The position numbers and the translations under genes were made by a program. 64,000 bases of DNA from Acanthopleuribacter pedis (lineage in GTDB: Bacteria > Acidobacteriota > Holophagae > Acanthopleuribacterales > Acanthopleuribacteraceae): assembly GCF_017377855.1 (NCBI RefSeq), contig NZ_JAFREP010000010.1, forward strand, positions 62,001 to 126,000. The letters run 5' to 3'. The first letter of the stretch is position 1; each line of letters opens with the position of its first letter. The notes under the pieces were generated by a model that was not told the DNA's origin, searched no databases, and was given only the letters and a program-made list of their open reading frames with translations. Shown one piece after another: positions 30,701-39,700 of the stretch.

Positions 30701-33700
30701 TGCTCGCCCCCAAGGTCGCAGGCACCCTGCACCTTGCCGAGGCCGCCGGCGCCGTCGATTTCCTGGCGCTGTTCTCCTCGACCAGCGGCGTGTTTGGCAA
30801 CGTCGGCCAAGCGGACTACGCCGCCGCCAACGGGTTCCTCGACGCCTTCGCCGCCTCACACACGGACTTACGCGTACTTTCGGTGAACTGGCCGTTGTGG
30901 CGCGACGGCGGGATGCGCCCGGACGCCAGCGTCATCCAACACCTGGCCCGGGCCGGCGGCGAACAACCGCTCCCAACCGAGCAGGGTTTGGCCGCGCTTC
31001 ACGGCGGCTTGGCGAGCGGGGCGACGCGCCTGTTGGTACTCCACGGTGATCCCGTGCGCCTGCGCCAGGCCGTCGAGGCCGCACCGGTGGTGACCGGGGA
31101 GGAACCGACGCCGACGGAAAACGCCGTTCCAACCAATGCGGCCCCAACGGACGCGGCACAAGTCCAGGACTACTTCAAAAACCTGCTCTCCGAAACCCTC
31201 AAACTGCCGCCACACCGCATCCGCGTGGAAGAACCCCTGGAACGCTACGGGATTGATTCCATTTTGGTGATGCAGATGACCAACACCTTGGAGACCGTGT
31301 TCGGCTCGCTTTCCAAAACGCTGTTTTTCGAATACCAGACCTTGGCCGAACTGGCCGAATATTTCCAAAAACATCACGGCACGCGCTTGCAGGAACTGCT
31401 GCACCAAACCGCGCCGCGGCAAGCGGTCGCGGCCGGCGACCAAGCAAAGGCACCTCGGAAACACCGAGCCCCATCAAAAGCACGTATCAGCGCGGCCACA
31501 CCCAAGCGCAAACCCAACGCCCAAATCGCGGTGGTCGGCCTGGCCGGGCGTTATCCTCAAGCCCCCGATCTAGAAACCTTTTGGCAAAACCTGGCCGCGG
31601 GCCGCAACAGCATCACCGAGGTGCCCGCCGACCGTTGGGACTGGCGTCACTGGTTCAGCGAGGACTCCAGCCAAACCGGCGTCCACCTGTCGCGCTGGGG
31701 CGGTTTCCTCGACGACGTCGCCGGTTTCGATCCCCGCTTCTTTAACATCGCCCCACGGGACGCCCGTTTCATGGATCCCCAAGAGCGCCTGTTCCTGGAA
31801 AGCTGTTGGCAGGCGATGGAAGACGCGGGTTACCGCCGCGACGCCTTACCGGAACGGGTCGGCGTGTATGCCGGGGTGATGTATGGCGAATACCAACTGA
31901 TCGGCCTGCAAGCCAGCCGCGAGGGCCGCAAAACCGCTACCTCCAACCTGTACGCCAGCATTGCCAACCGCGTGTCCTACACCCTTAACCTGCGCGGGCC
32001 CAGCATGACCGTCGACACCATGTGCTCCAGCTCGCTGACCTGCCTCGACCTCGCCATGCGCGATTTGCGGCAGGGCCGCACCGACATGGCCTTCGCGGGC
32101 GGTGTCAACCTCAACCTGCACCCCAACAAGTACACCATCCTCAGCGACAGCCGCTTCATTTCCAACCGCGGCTACTGCGAGAGTTTCGGCCAAGGCGGCG
32201 ACGGCTATATCCCTGGTGAAGGCGTGGGCGTGGCCCTGCTCAAACGCCTGGACGACGCCCAACGGGACCACGACCCCATTTACGGGGTGATCCTCGGCAG
32301 CGCGGTCAACCACGACGGCAAAACCAACGGTTACACCGTGCCCAACCCCCGCGCCCAGGAGGCGGTCATCGCCGAGGCACTTGCCGAGGCCGGTGTGTCG
32401 GCCGCGGACCTTTCCTATATCGAAGCCCACGGTACCGGCACCAAATTGGGCGACCCCATCGAAATCAACGGCTTAACCCGTGCCTTCGGCCGCGATACCG
32501 ACCACACCGGTTTCTGCCTTTTGGGTTCCGCCAAGTCCAACATCGGCCATTGCGAATCGGCGGCGGGCATCGCCGGGGTCACCAAAGTCCTGCTGCAAAT
32601 GAAACACGGTCAGGTGGCGCCGTCGCTCCACTCGGCCACGCTCAACCCCAACATCGATTTCGAGGCCACGCCCTTCGTGGTCAACCAAAGCTTGCGCCCC
32701 TGGCCGCAACCGGCGAGCGGCGCGCCCCGTGTGGCGGGGATCTCCTCGTTCGGCGCGGGCGGCGCCAACGCCCACTTGGTCATCCGCGAGGCCCAGCGCC
32801 CCGAACGCCGCGACGCGGGCGGCAATCAGCCGATCCTGCTTTCGGCGATCAACGAGGACCGTTTGCGTGCCCAAGCGACGCAACTGCTGGCCTGGCTGGA
32901 GCGCTTTGACGGTGTGGCCGACACCGAGTTGGAAACCTTGGTGCGCGACGAGCTGGCCGCGCTGCTCCAGGTCGACGCCGCGGAACTGGATCGAGACGAG
33001 CCCCTGGAAGAAGTCGGCATTGAACCGGTACACCGCACCGCGTTGTTGGAACGCCTGGCCGGAAAAGTCGCCGTGTCGCAACAGATCCCCACCGGCGCCA
33101 CCATCGCCGAAATCTGTCGCCAATGGGCACGCCCCACCCAGGAGACGCGGCCACCTTTGGTCGACACCGCCTACACCTTAATGGTCGGTCGCGAGGCCAT
33201 GCCGGCGCGGCTCGGCCTGCTCGTCGCCGATTACGACGGCTTGCGCACGGGCTTACAGCGCTTCCTCAACGGAGAGCAGCACAGCACCCTTTTCCTCGGT
33301 ACCGTCGCCGAGGACGCGACCGCGGCGCCGCGGGAAACCCTCGCGGCCTGGTTGGCGGCGCGCCGTTTCGACCAACTGCTGAAGGCCTGGGTCGAAGGCG
33401 CCGATCCCGATTGGGCGCAACTCTGGCCGAACCCCGCGCAACGCCCCTTCCGCGTCAACCTGCCAAGCTATCCCTTTGCCCGCAAACGCTACTGGCTACC
33501 GGAGAAACAGCCGCCGGTGACCATCCCGGCGATGGTTGCTTCCCCGGCGGTCGCACCCGCCGCCGAACCCGACATGGAATGGCTGGCCGTCGCGGAAACC
33601 TGGTCGGCCCAAAACCTTCCCGAGAACCGCGACTGGCAGGCCGCGCTCCGCAAGCAAGACGGCCGGCGCATTGCCCTCATCGGCGAAAGCGAGGACACCG

Positions 33701-35463
33701 CCCCGTTGCGCGACCTGCTCACGCAACTGAGCCAATCCCTGACCCAAGGTTTCCAAGTCGACACGGTCACCCCCAACCGGATCAACGCCGATTTCTCCTT
33801 TGCCGCGCGACCCGATGTGGTGTTTTTGCTCCAACCGCAACGCCCCGTGTCGACAACGCCGCAACCCGCCGAAGACGAGGTGGCGACGGTCTTCCACCTC
33901 AGCCACGTTTTCATGCAAACGGCTTGGAACAAACCGCTGCAAATGGTTCATTTCCATCAAACGGCCATTCCCCGTTTGGACCTGCAAGCGCTGGACGGTT
34001 TCTTGAAATCGGCCGTGTTGGAAAACGCGCGCCATCGCTGGACCTGCATTGAGGCCGACCCATTCTTATCGGTCACGCCCGCCCAGATCGTGCTCCAGGA
34101 ATGGCTGGCTGGATCCGACGACAACGCGGAACCCTTCCAGTCGGTGCGTTACCGCGGCGATCAACGGCTTGTCGCCAAGCTTGAAGAAACCGCGATGCCG
34201 CAAACCGACACGTCCCTTTTCCGCGAAGGTGCGACCTACCTGTTAACCGGCGGACTCGGGCCCGTCGGCGAATTGCTTTGCCGCGAGTTGGCGCAACGCT
34301 ATCGTGCGCGCCTGGTGATTCTCTCGCGCGGGGCGCTGGATGAACAACGCCGCGCCACCTGCCGCGAACTCGAGAAGCTGGGCGCCGCGGTCGCCTACCA
34401 CGCGGTGGATATCGGTGATCGCGCCGCCTTAAAACAAACCCTCACCCGCATCAAAAGCGAGGTCGGCCCCCTTCACGGCGTGATCCACCTGGCCCGCCTG
34501 GTGGAAGACGCGCCCATCCTTACCAAAACCTGGGACAGTTTCCGCCGCGTCAAACGCGCCAAGGTCGCGGGCACCCTGTACCTGGACGAACTCACCGCCG
34601 CCGAACCGCTCGACTTCTTCGTGTTGTTCTCCTCGATGGGCGCTTTCGGCATTCGCGGCTCGGCCGATTACGGTTATTCCGCCGCCTTCCAAAACGCCTT
34701 TGCCGTTTGGCGCCGCGCCGAACAGCAGGCGGGCCGCCGCGCGGGCCACACCGGTGCCTTGTGCTGGGGCTTTTGGACCGTCGACCGCTACCTGCCCGCC
34801 AATCGCGAAAAGGTGATCCGCGAATCCGGTTACGATCCCATCGACATGACCGCGGCCTTCCCAATCATCACAAGTGGTTGCCTGCACGCGTCGGCCGCCT
34901 TGGGATTAATGGGCGTGGCTGATCGCGACAAAGTGTTGCAAGGCTTGGGTCTACGCGAAAGCCAACCAACCACCCGCGCCGCCGTCATTGCCACGCAAAT
35001 CGCACGCTGGGAAGCGCAACAAGGTCGCGGCTACCCACTCACCATCGACACCATGCGCGCGTTCATTCACGAACGGGAAATCGCCGGGCTGGCCGGCGAC
35101 CTGGTCGCGCGCCTGCACAAGCTCCTTTTTCCAACGGAAGCCGCGGCGGCAAGTGTTGCGCCGGAATCTGGGCCTGAACTTGATCCGGCACCACAACCCG
35201 ACCCGGCACCGTCCTCCTCGGCCGCCAAACCCATCGCCGCCGCCATCCGTGACGCGCTGGTCGCGGTTCTCGAAATCGAGGACGTCAGCGACACCCATAG
35301 CTTCCCGGACTACGGTCTGGACTCCATTTCCGGCATGCGGCTCACCGTGATGCTGGAGAAAAAACTCGCGCGGGAAATCGACGCCCAATGGCTGATTGAT
35401 TTCCCGACCATTCGCAGCTTATCCCAACATTTGGCCGCCCAAACGCGGCCCGTCATGAATTGA
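21763..35463 (+). CDS. Hybrid NRPS/trans-AT PKS (4566 aa): A(Ser)-PCP-PCP-Ox-KS0-ACP-KS-DH-KR-ACP-KS-KR-ACP
   Basis: This protein supplies the serine, completes the oxazole begun by the Cy domains of the previous protein and performs two elongations. Its ATG overlaps the upstream stop (ATGA), with GGAG at 21751-21754 eight bases upstream, so translation is probably coupled and the two halves of the oxazole module are made in step. It starts straight into the A domain (MNLSSCLHELIEQQ) with no extra docking segment. It ends with KR, a linker containing ARWEAQQ, and a terminal ACP (DYGLDS, Ser codon 35323-35325), like the proteins ending at 2112 and 61219. Domain details are in the four entries that follow. 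Confidence 0.95.
21800..25220 (+). other. NRPS module: A(Ser)-PCP-PCP-Ox (oxazole-forming)
   Basis: The A domain (residues about 13-503) has YTSGSTGKPKG, NLYGPTE, YKTGD and HGKVDR. I read its code as D-V-W-H-F-S-L-V-D-K, which fits serine (known codes such as DVWHLSLIDK). Two PCPs with GATSF follow (Ser codons 23431-23433 and 23725-23727). Next is an FMN-dependent oxidase of the SagB/nitroreductase type (about 733-1146) that appears as two concatenated nitroreductase-like halves: an N-terminal copy ending near LLGG, and a C-terminal copy running from RASRRAF to SIGICPIGG. Ox domains of this kind aromatise thiazolines and oxazolines. Confidence 0.87.
25252..27220 (+). other. Module: non-elongating KS0 (first His to Ala) + ACP
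   Basis: KS (residues about 1164-1585) keeps the Cys (NTSCSS, residue 1327) and the second His (VGHLESA), but the EAHGTGT position reads EAAAPGA, with Ala at codon 26146-26148. A linker (IAYTLDIGREH, LPTYPFAG) and an ACP (about 1745-1820, YGLTS, Ser codon 27100-27102) follow. It sits immediately after the oxidase and most likely moves the oxazolyl thioester from the NRPS part to the next KS without extension. Confidence 0.84.
27270..31390 (+). other. PKS module: KS-DH-KR-ACP (alkene)
   Basis: KS (residues about 1837-2257) is complete: DSLCSSS (Cys 2000), EAHGTGT, NIGHTEA. DH (about 2430-2680) keeps the catalytic His (DHRVV, residue 2462) and Asp (MMDAALQ, residue 2636), but the segment between His and the conserved LP is about four residues longer than usual and lacks the usual Gly. 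KR (about 2876-3100) has Lys (PKVAG), Ser (FSSTSG) and Tyr/Asn (DYAAANGF), and a B-type-like VLDD. ACP Ser codon is 31258-31260. On the seryl-derived carbonyl it would give an oxazol-4-yl alkene. Confidence 0.88.
31515..35440 (+). other. PKS module: KS (with carrier-like insert)-KR-ACP
   Basis: KS (residues about 3251-3675) is complete: DTMCSSS (Cys 3421), EAHGTGT, NIGHCES. Its linker carries a carrier-like insert at about 32920-33130 (ALLQVDAAELDRDEPLEEVG) in which GLDS is replaced by GIEPVHR, with no Ser to modify. The KR has a long structural half and then GGLGPVG, Lys in RAKVAG, FSSMGAFG and Tyr in ADYGYSAAF, so it looks active. The terminal ACP follows. It pairs with the KS0-DH*-ACP that opens the protein at 36707, giving a split bimodule. 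Confidence 0.87.
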
Positions 35464-35468
35464 GAGGA
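35462..35468 (+). promoter_or_regulatory. Ribosome binding site of the monooxygenase gene
   Basis: GAGAGGA lies five bases before the ATG at 35474. It partly overlaps the stop codon of the preceding megasynthase, so the two genes are tightly linked. Confidence 0.7.
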
Positions 35469-35473
35469 ACACC

Positions 35474-36628
35474 ATGGGCGCAACAGTTGAAGAACTTTTA
35501 GGCATCAAACCCCGGACGAGCCGGCCGGAACCCACGCGGGCCCACCAACCCGCGCCGACCCGCCACACCCCGGTCGATCAGAAAATCGCCTTCAGTTTTC
35601 TGTTCTTTTCGGATGTGCGCAAGGACGTCTCCGACGAGCAAAAATACAACTTCATGCGCGACGTTACCCTGTTCGCCGACCGCGAAGGTTTTTGTTCGAT
35701 CTACCTGCCGGAACGGCACTTTTACGAGTTTGGTTCGATCTACGCCAACTCGGCGGTGATGGCGGCCTACCTGATTCCGCAAACCAAAAACATCCGCTTC
35801 CGCACCGCCGGTGTGTCGCTGCCGCTGCACCATCCCACCGAGGTCGTCGAATGGTGGGCCATGAACGACATCCTTTCCGGCGGCCGGGTCGACCTGGGTT
35901 TCGGCTCCGGCTGGAACAAACCCGACTTCATCCTGGCGCCGGACAACTACGAAAACCGCCGCGAGATCTGTTCGGAACGGATCGAACAGGTGCGCCGCCT
36001 GTGGCGTGGCGAGGAGCTGACCTATCCCGGTCCGGGCGGCGAGGATTTCCCGATCAAGGTGTTCCCGCGCCCCGTCCAAAAGGAACTGAATGTGTGGTTG
36101 TTGGTTGCCAAAAACCACGACGCCTTCATCCACGCCGGCCGCCAAGGTTACAACATCTTCACCATGCTCTACGGCAACAATTTGGAAGCGATGCGCAAAC
36201 CCATTCAGCTTTACCGCCAGGCACGTAAAGAGGCCGGCCACGATCCCCAGGCGGGCGTGGTGTCGTTGATGCTGCACACCCTCGTCCACCCCGACATGGA
36301 CCTGGTGCAGCGCGAGGTGGAGGAACCCTTTAAGGCCTACATCAAAAGCGCCTTGGACGCCCACGTCAAAGCGGCGGTGGTGCCCGGCGAAACGGTCACG
36401 GAAGAAGAGAAACAAAAAATCCTGGCCTACGCCTACCAGCGTTACTTCAAAACCAGCGGCATCTTCGGCGGCATTGAGCACGGCCGCACCATCATCGAAG
36501 AAGCCATCGACGTCGGTGTCGACGACATCGCCTGCCTGGTGGATTTCGGGGTCGACTACGACGTCGTCCACCAGTCGCTGCCCTACCTCAAAGAATTAAT
36601 CGCGCCCTACATCAAACGCAACCCTTAA
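35474..36628 (+). CDS. Free-standing luciferase-like flavin monooxygenase (LLM)
   Basis: A 384-aa protein of the bacterial-luciferase fold. After a roughly 35-residue Pro/Arg-rich leader comes KIAFSFLFFSD, followed by YLPERHFYEFG, FRTAGVSLPLHHPTEVVEWW, SGGRVDLGFGSGWN and a C-terminal GVDDIACLVDFGVD. These are typical of the LLM subfamily associated with PKS/NRPS clusters, where members are often embedded in a module. The expected cofactors are reduced FMN and O2. Known roles of this group include hydroxylation of carrier-bound intermediates, so I infer a tailoring oxidation of the growing chain, with the site unknown. The gene lies ten bases after the upstream stop and 78 bases before the next megasynthase, exactly at a split bimodule, which suggests action on the chain at that point or on several ACPs in trans. 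The start is supported by GAGAGGA at 35462-35468. Confidence 0.9.
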   Translation: MGATVEELLGIKPRTSRPEPTRAHQPAPTRHTPVDQKIAFSFLFFSDVRKDVSDEQKYNFMRDVTLFADREGFCSIYLPERHFYEFGSIYANSAVMAAYLIPQTKNIRFRTAGVSLPLHHPTEVVEWWAMNDILSGGRVDLGFGSGWNKPDFILAPDNYENRREICSERIEQVRRLWRGEELTYPGPGGEDFPIKVFPRPVQKELNVWLLVAKNHDAFIHAGRQGYNIFTMLYGNNLEAMRKPIQLYRQARKEAGHDPQAGVVSLMLHTLVHPDMDLVQREVEEPFKAYIKSALDAHVKAAVVPGETVTEEEKQKILAYAYQRYFKTSGIFGGIEHGRTIIEEAIDVGVDDIACLVDFGVDYDVVHQSLPYLKELIAPYIKRNP

Positions 36629-36644
36629 GCCCCGGAGCCCACTC

Positions 36645-36710
36645 ATGACCCAGCCCAGCCCAACCGCCAACCCACGAACCAACGTCCAGACGCGCGGGGA
36701 TCATCGATGA
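36645..36710 (+). CDS. Possible 21-codon leader ORF coupled to the next megasynthase
   Basis: An ATG at 36645, preceded by GGAG at 36634-36637 (seven-base spacing), opens a 21-codon frame that begins MTQPSPTANP. It ends in a TGA overlapping the ATG of the 8170-aa protein (ATGA at 36707-36710). The peptide resembles nothing I know. If translated it could couple or tune translation of the giant downstream gene. It could also be chance: the downstream gene has its own GGGGA at 36696-36700. Confidence 0.3.
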   Translation: MTQPSPTANPRTNVQTRGDHR

Positions 36711-39700
36711 ACATTGACGCCAAACGCCGACAGCTCGCGGCTTTGTTTCGCGAGACGCCGAACGAGGCCCCCCAAAACGGGGCCGGCGCGCAAGCGCGGG
36801 AAAACCCAAGCGAACCCATGGCCATGGTGGGTTTGGCGGGACGTTATCCCGGCGCGGCCGACCTCGATCAGTTTTGGCGCAACCTGATTGAAAACCGCAA
36901 CAGCTTGCGGGACATCGGCAACGACCGCTACGACGCCGCCGCGGTCGCGGGTGACCCCAAAACCGAGGTCGGCAAAACCGATATCCGCCACTTCGGTTTG
37001 CTCGACGACATCTACCGCTTCGACGCGCGTTTTTTCGGGATTTCCAACCGCGAGGCCGAGGTCATGGATCCCCACATGCGGCTGTTGTTGGAAACCGTGT
37101 GGTCCTGCATCGAAAACGCGGGCTACCGGCCGCGCTGGGTCAACGCCAAAACCGGCGTGTTTGTTTCCTTCTACAACCACGAATACGGCGATTTGCTGCG
37201 GGAACTGGAGGTTGAGAAGGCGAGCGAGATCTACCTGGGTACCGGCACGGTCGGGGCGTTGTTCGCCAACCGCATTTCCTACATTCTTGGCTTAAACGGC
37301 CCGAGCGAGGTCTACGATACCGCCTGTTCCACCGTGCTGGTGGCGCTGCACCGCGCCGTGCAAGCGATTCGTTCCGGCGACTGCGAACAGGCGATTATCG
37401 GCGGGGTCAGCCTGCTGCTCACGCCCGCGCGCGTGATCGACTTGTCCAAGCTGGGCATTCTCAATCGGAGCAACCGCTGCAATCCCTTTTCTTATCCCGC
37501 CAACGGGGAAAACATCGGCGAGGGCGTCGGTGCGTTGATGATCAAACCGCTTTCCGCCGCCTTGGCCGCGGGCGATTACATCTACGCCCTGGTCGCGGGT
37601 AGCGACGTCAACCACCACGGCAACCGCTCCGGGCACCTGACCATGCCCGCCGCGCGCGCCTTGAGCGAACTGCTGGACACCACCTGGTCGCGGCTCGACC
37701 TGCAGCCCGGCCAATTGGCCTACATCGAGGGACACGGTGCCGGCAGCGAGGCCGACGTCGTCGAACTGCACGCCTGTCAGGACAGCTTGAAACACCGTTT
37801 GCAACCCGGCGACACCGTTCCGATTGGTTCGGTGAAGGCCAACATCGGTTTTGGCGAGGGTTCCGGCGGCATGGCCCAACTGACCAAATGCGCCTTGGCG
37901 CTCCACCACGGCACGGTACCCGCCACCCTGCATTTTGAACGGACCGATCCGGTTTTTGATCAGCAAACATCCCACCTTGAGGTGCTCTCGGAAAACCGCG
38001 CCTTGAGCGAGGCTCCTACATTATATATAAGCATGCTGGCCTACGGGCTGGGCGGCACCAACGCCCATGTGGCCCTCGCCCGCCCGCCGCGCACCGCGTT
38101 GATCCGGGCGACCGGCGGCGCGCCTTTTACCATGCTGCTGAGCGCGGGCAATGACGCGACCCTGCGCGCCGCGGTGCAACGCTTGCGTGACCATATGGCG
38201 GAGGCCTCCCACCAAAATCGCTACGCGGCGTTGCTCGGCGACGAAAACAGCATCCTGCACGCCCTTTCACAAACCCTTGCCGCGCGGGAACGAAACCAAA
38301 AGACGCGGGTCGCCTTCGCGGTTCGTACGATGGGCGAGTTCCTGGCCTGCTGCGATTCTTTTCTGGCGGGCGAGCCGCTCGCGTCGGTCGAAGGCGATGC
38401 GGCGACCTGGTTGGAAGGTGGGGAGGCCCGGCTTCCCACGGCGCCGTTCCAAACCCTGCCGCTGCCGCCGATTCCCTTCATGGGACCGGTGCAACGCTTG
38501 AAACGAAAAAATGCACCGGTTACGCCGCCGGCCGCAACCATCGAGGATCGTTTTGAAATCACGCGCGAGGGCGATACCGCCACCGTGGCCGTGACCCTGT
38601 ACCAGGACGATTATTTCATCGCGCAACACCGGGTCGACGACACCCCGATCCTGCCAGGGGCGGCCGTGCTCGCGTTGCTGACCCGCATCAACCGCGTGGT
38701 GTTTGGTCAAACCACCTGTTCGCTGCACAACCTGGCCTGGCTGCGCCCCTTCGCGCTGGAGGAACCCCGTGCGGTGCTGGTGTTTGCCTTTGACGCGGAC
38801 GGCCGTTTCCGGGTAACCCGTCGCGGAGAAACCACCTTGTTCTGCAAAGGACGGCTGGCGCGGGAACGCAGCCCACAAGGCATCGATGTTCCGGCCCAGA
38901 TTCACGGCAAACCCGGCGGACCCGTCCACATCTCGGGCGAGGCTTTTTGGCGACGCGCCAATGATCCAGCCACGCGCCAACAACACGGCCCCGATTTCCG
39001 CCGCACCCAAGCGCTATACCGTGTCAGCGAGCTGATGATCAACCGCCTCGCCCCCCAGGATCGCCAGGTACCCCATTTGGCCGAGGTTCCCTTTCTCGAC
39101 AGCGCGCTGCTTGGTTGCGTCGGTTTCGCCATGAACGACCAGGCCGCACCCGCGATTCCTTTCTCGATTGACAGCTTCCACCATTTGCGCGAAATCGACC
39201 CGAACAAAGCGCTGTTCCTTGCCGTGCGCGAACGCCCCGGCCGCCTGAACCGCTACGACCTTTCGTTGGAAGACGGGGAAGGCACCCTGTTCGCCGTCTT
39301 CGAGGGCCTGTTTGTCAAAACCTTTGAGAGCTTGGCGACGTCCCCGCAACCATCCGCACCCGCCCCGGAGCCCGTTATGCCACCTGCCGCCAACGCCCCC
39401 AATTTAGGTTCCGCGCTCATCGCCGAACTGCGCCGCGCGATTGCCGCTTTCCTGAAATGCGACCTAACCGAGGTGCCGCTGGACGAAAGCCTGGAACCGC
39501 TGGGTCTGGACTCCCTCGCCGTCAATGAACTGACCGACCAATTTAGTCGACGATTGAAGATCGACATGCCGCCCACCACCATGTTCGAGTACACCAACAT
39601 TAACGAGGTGGCGGCCTTTCTGGTCGACGAATTCCCCGAGGCTCTGGCCGCCGCGGGTTTGGTCAAACCCACACCTGAACCGAAGAAGGCACCAACGCCC

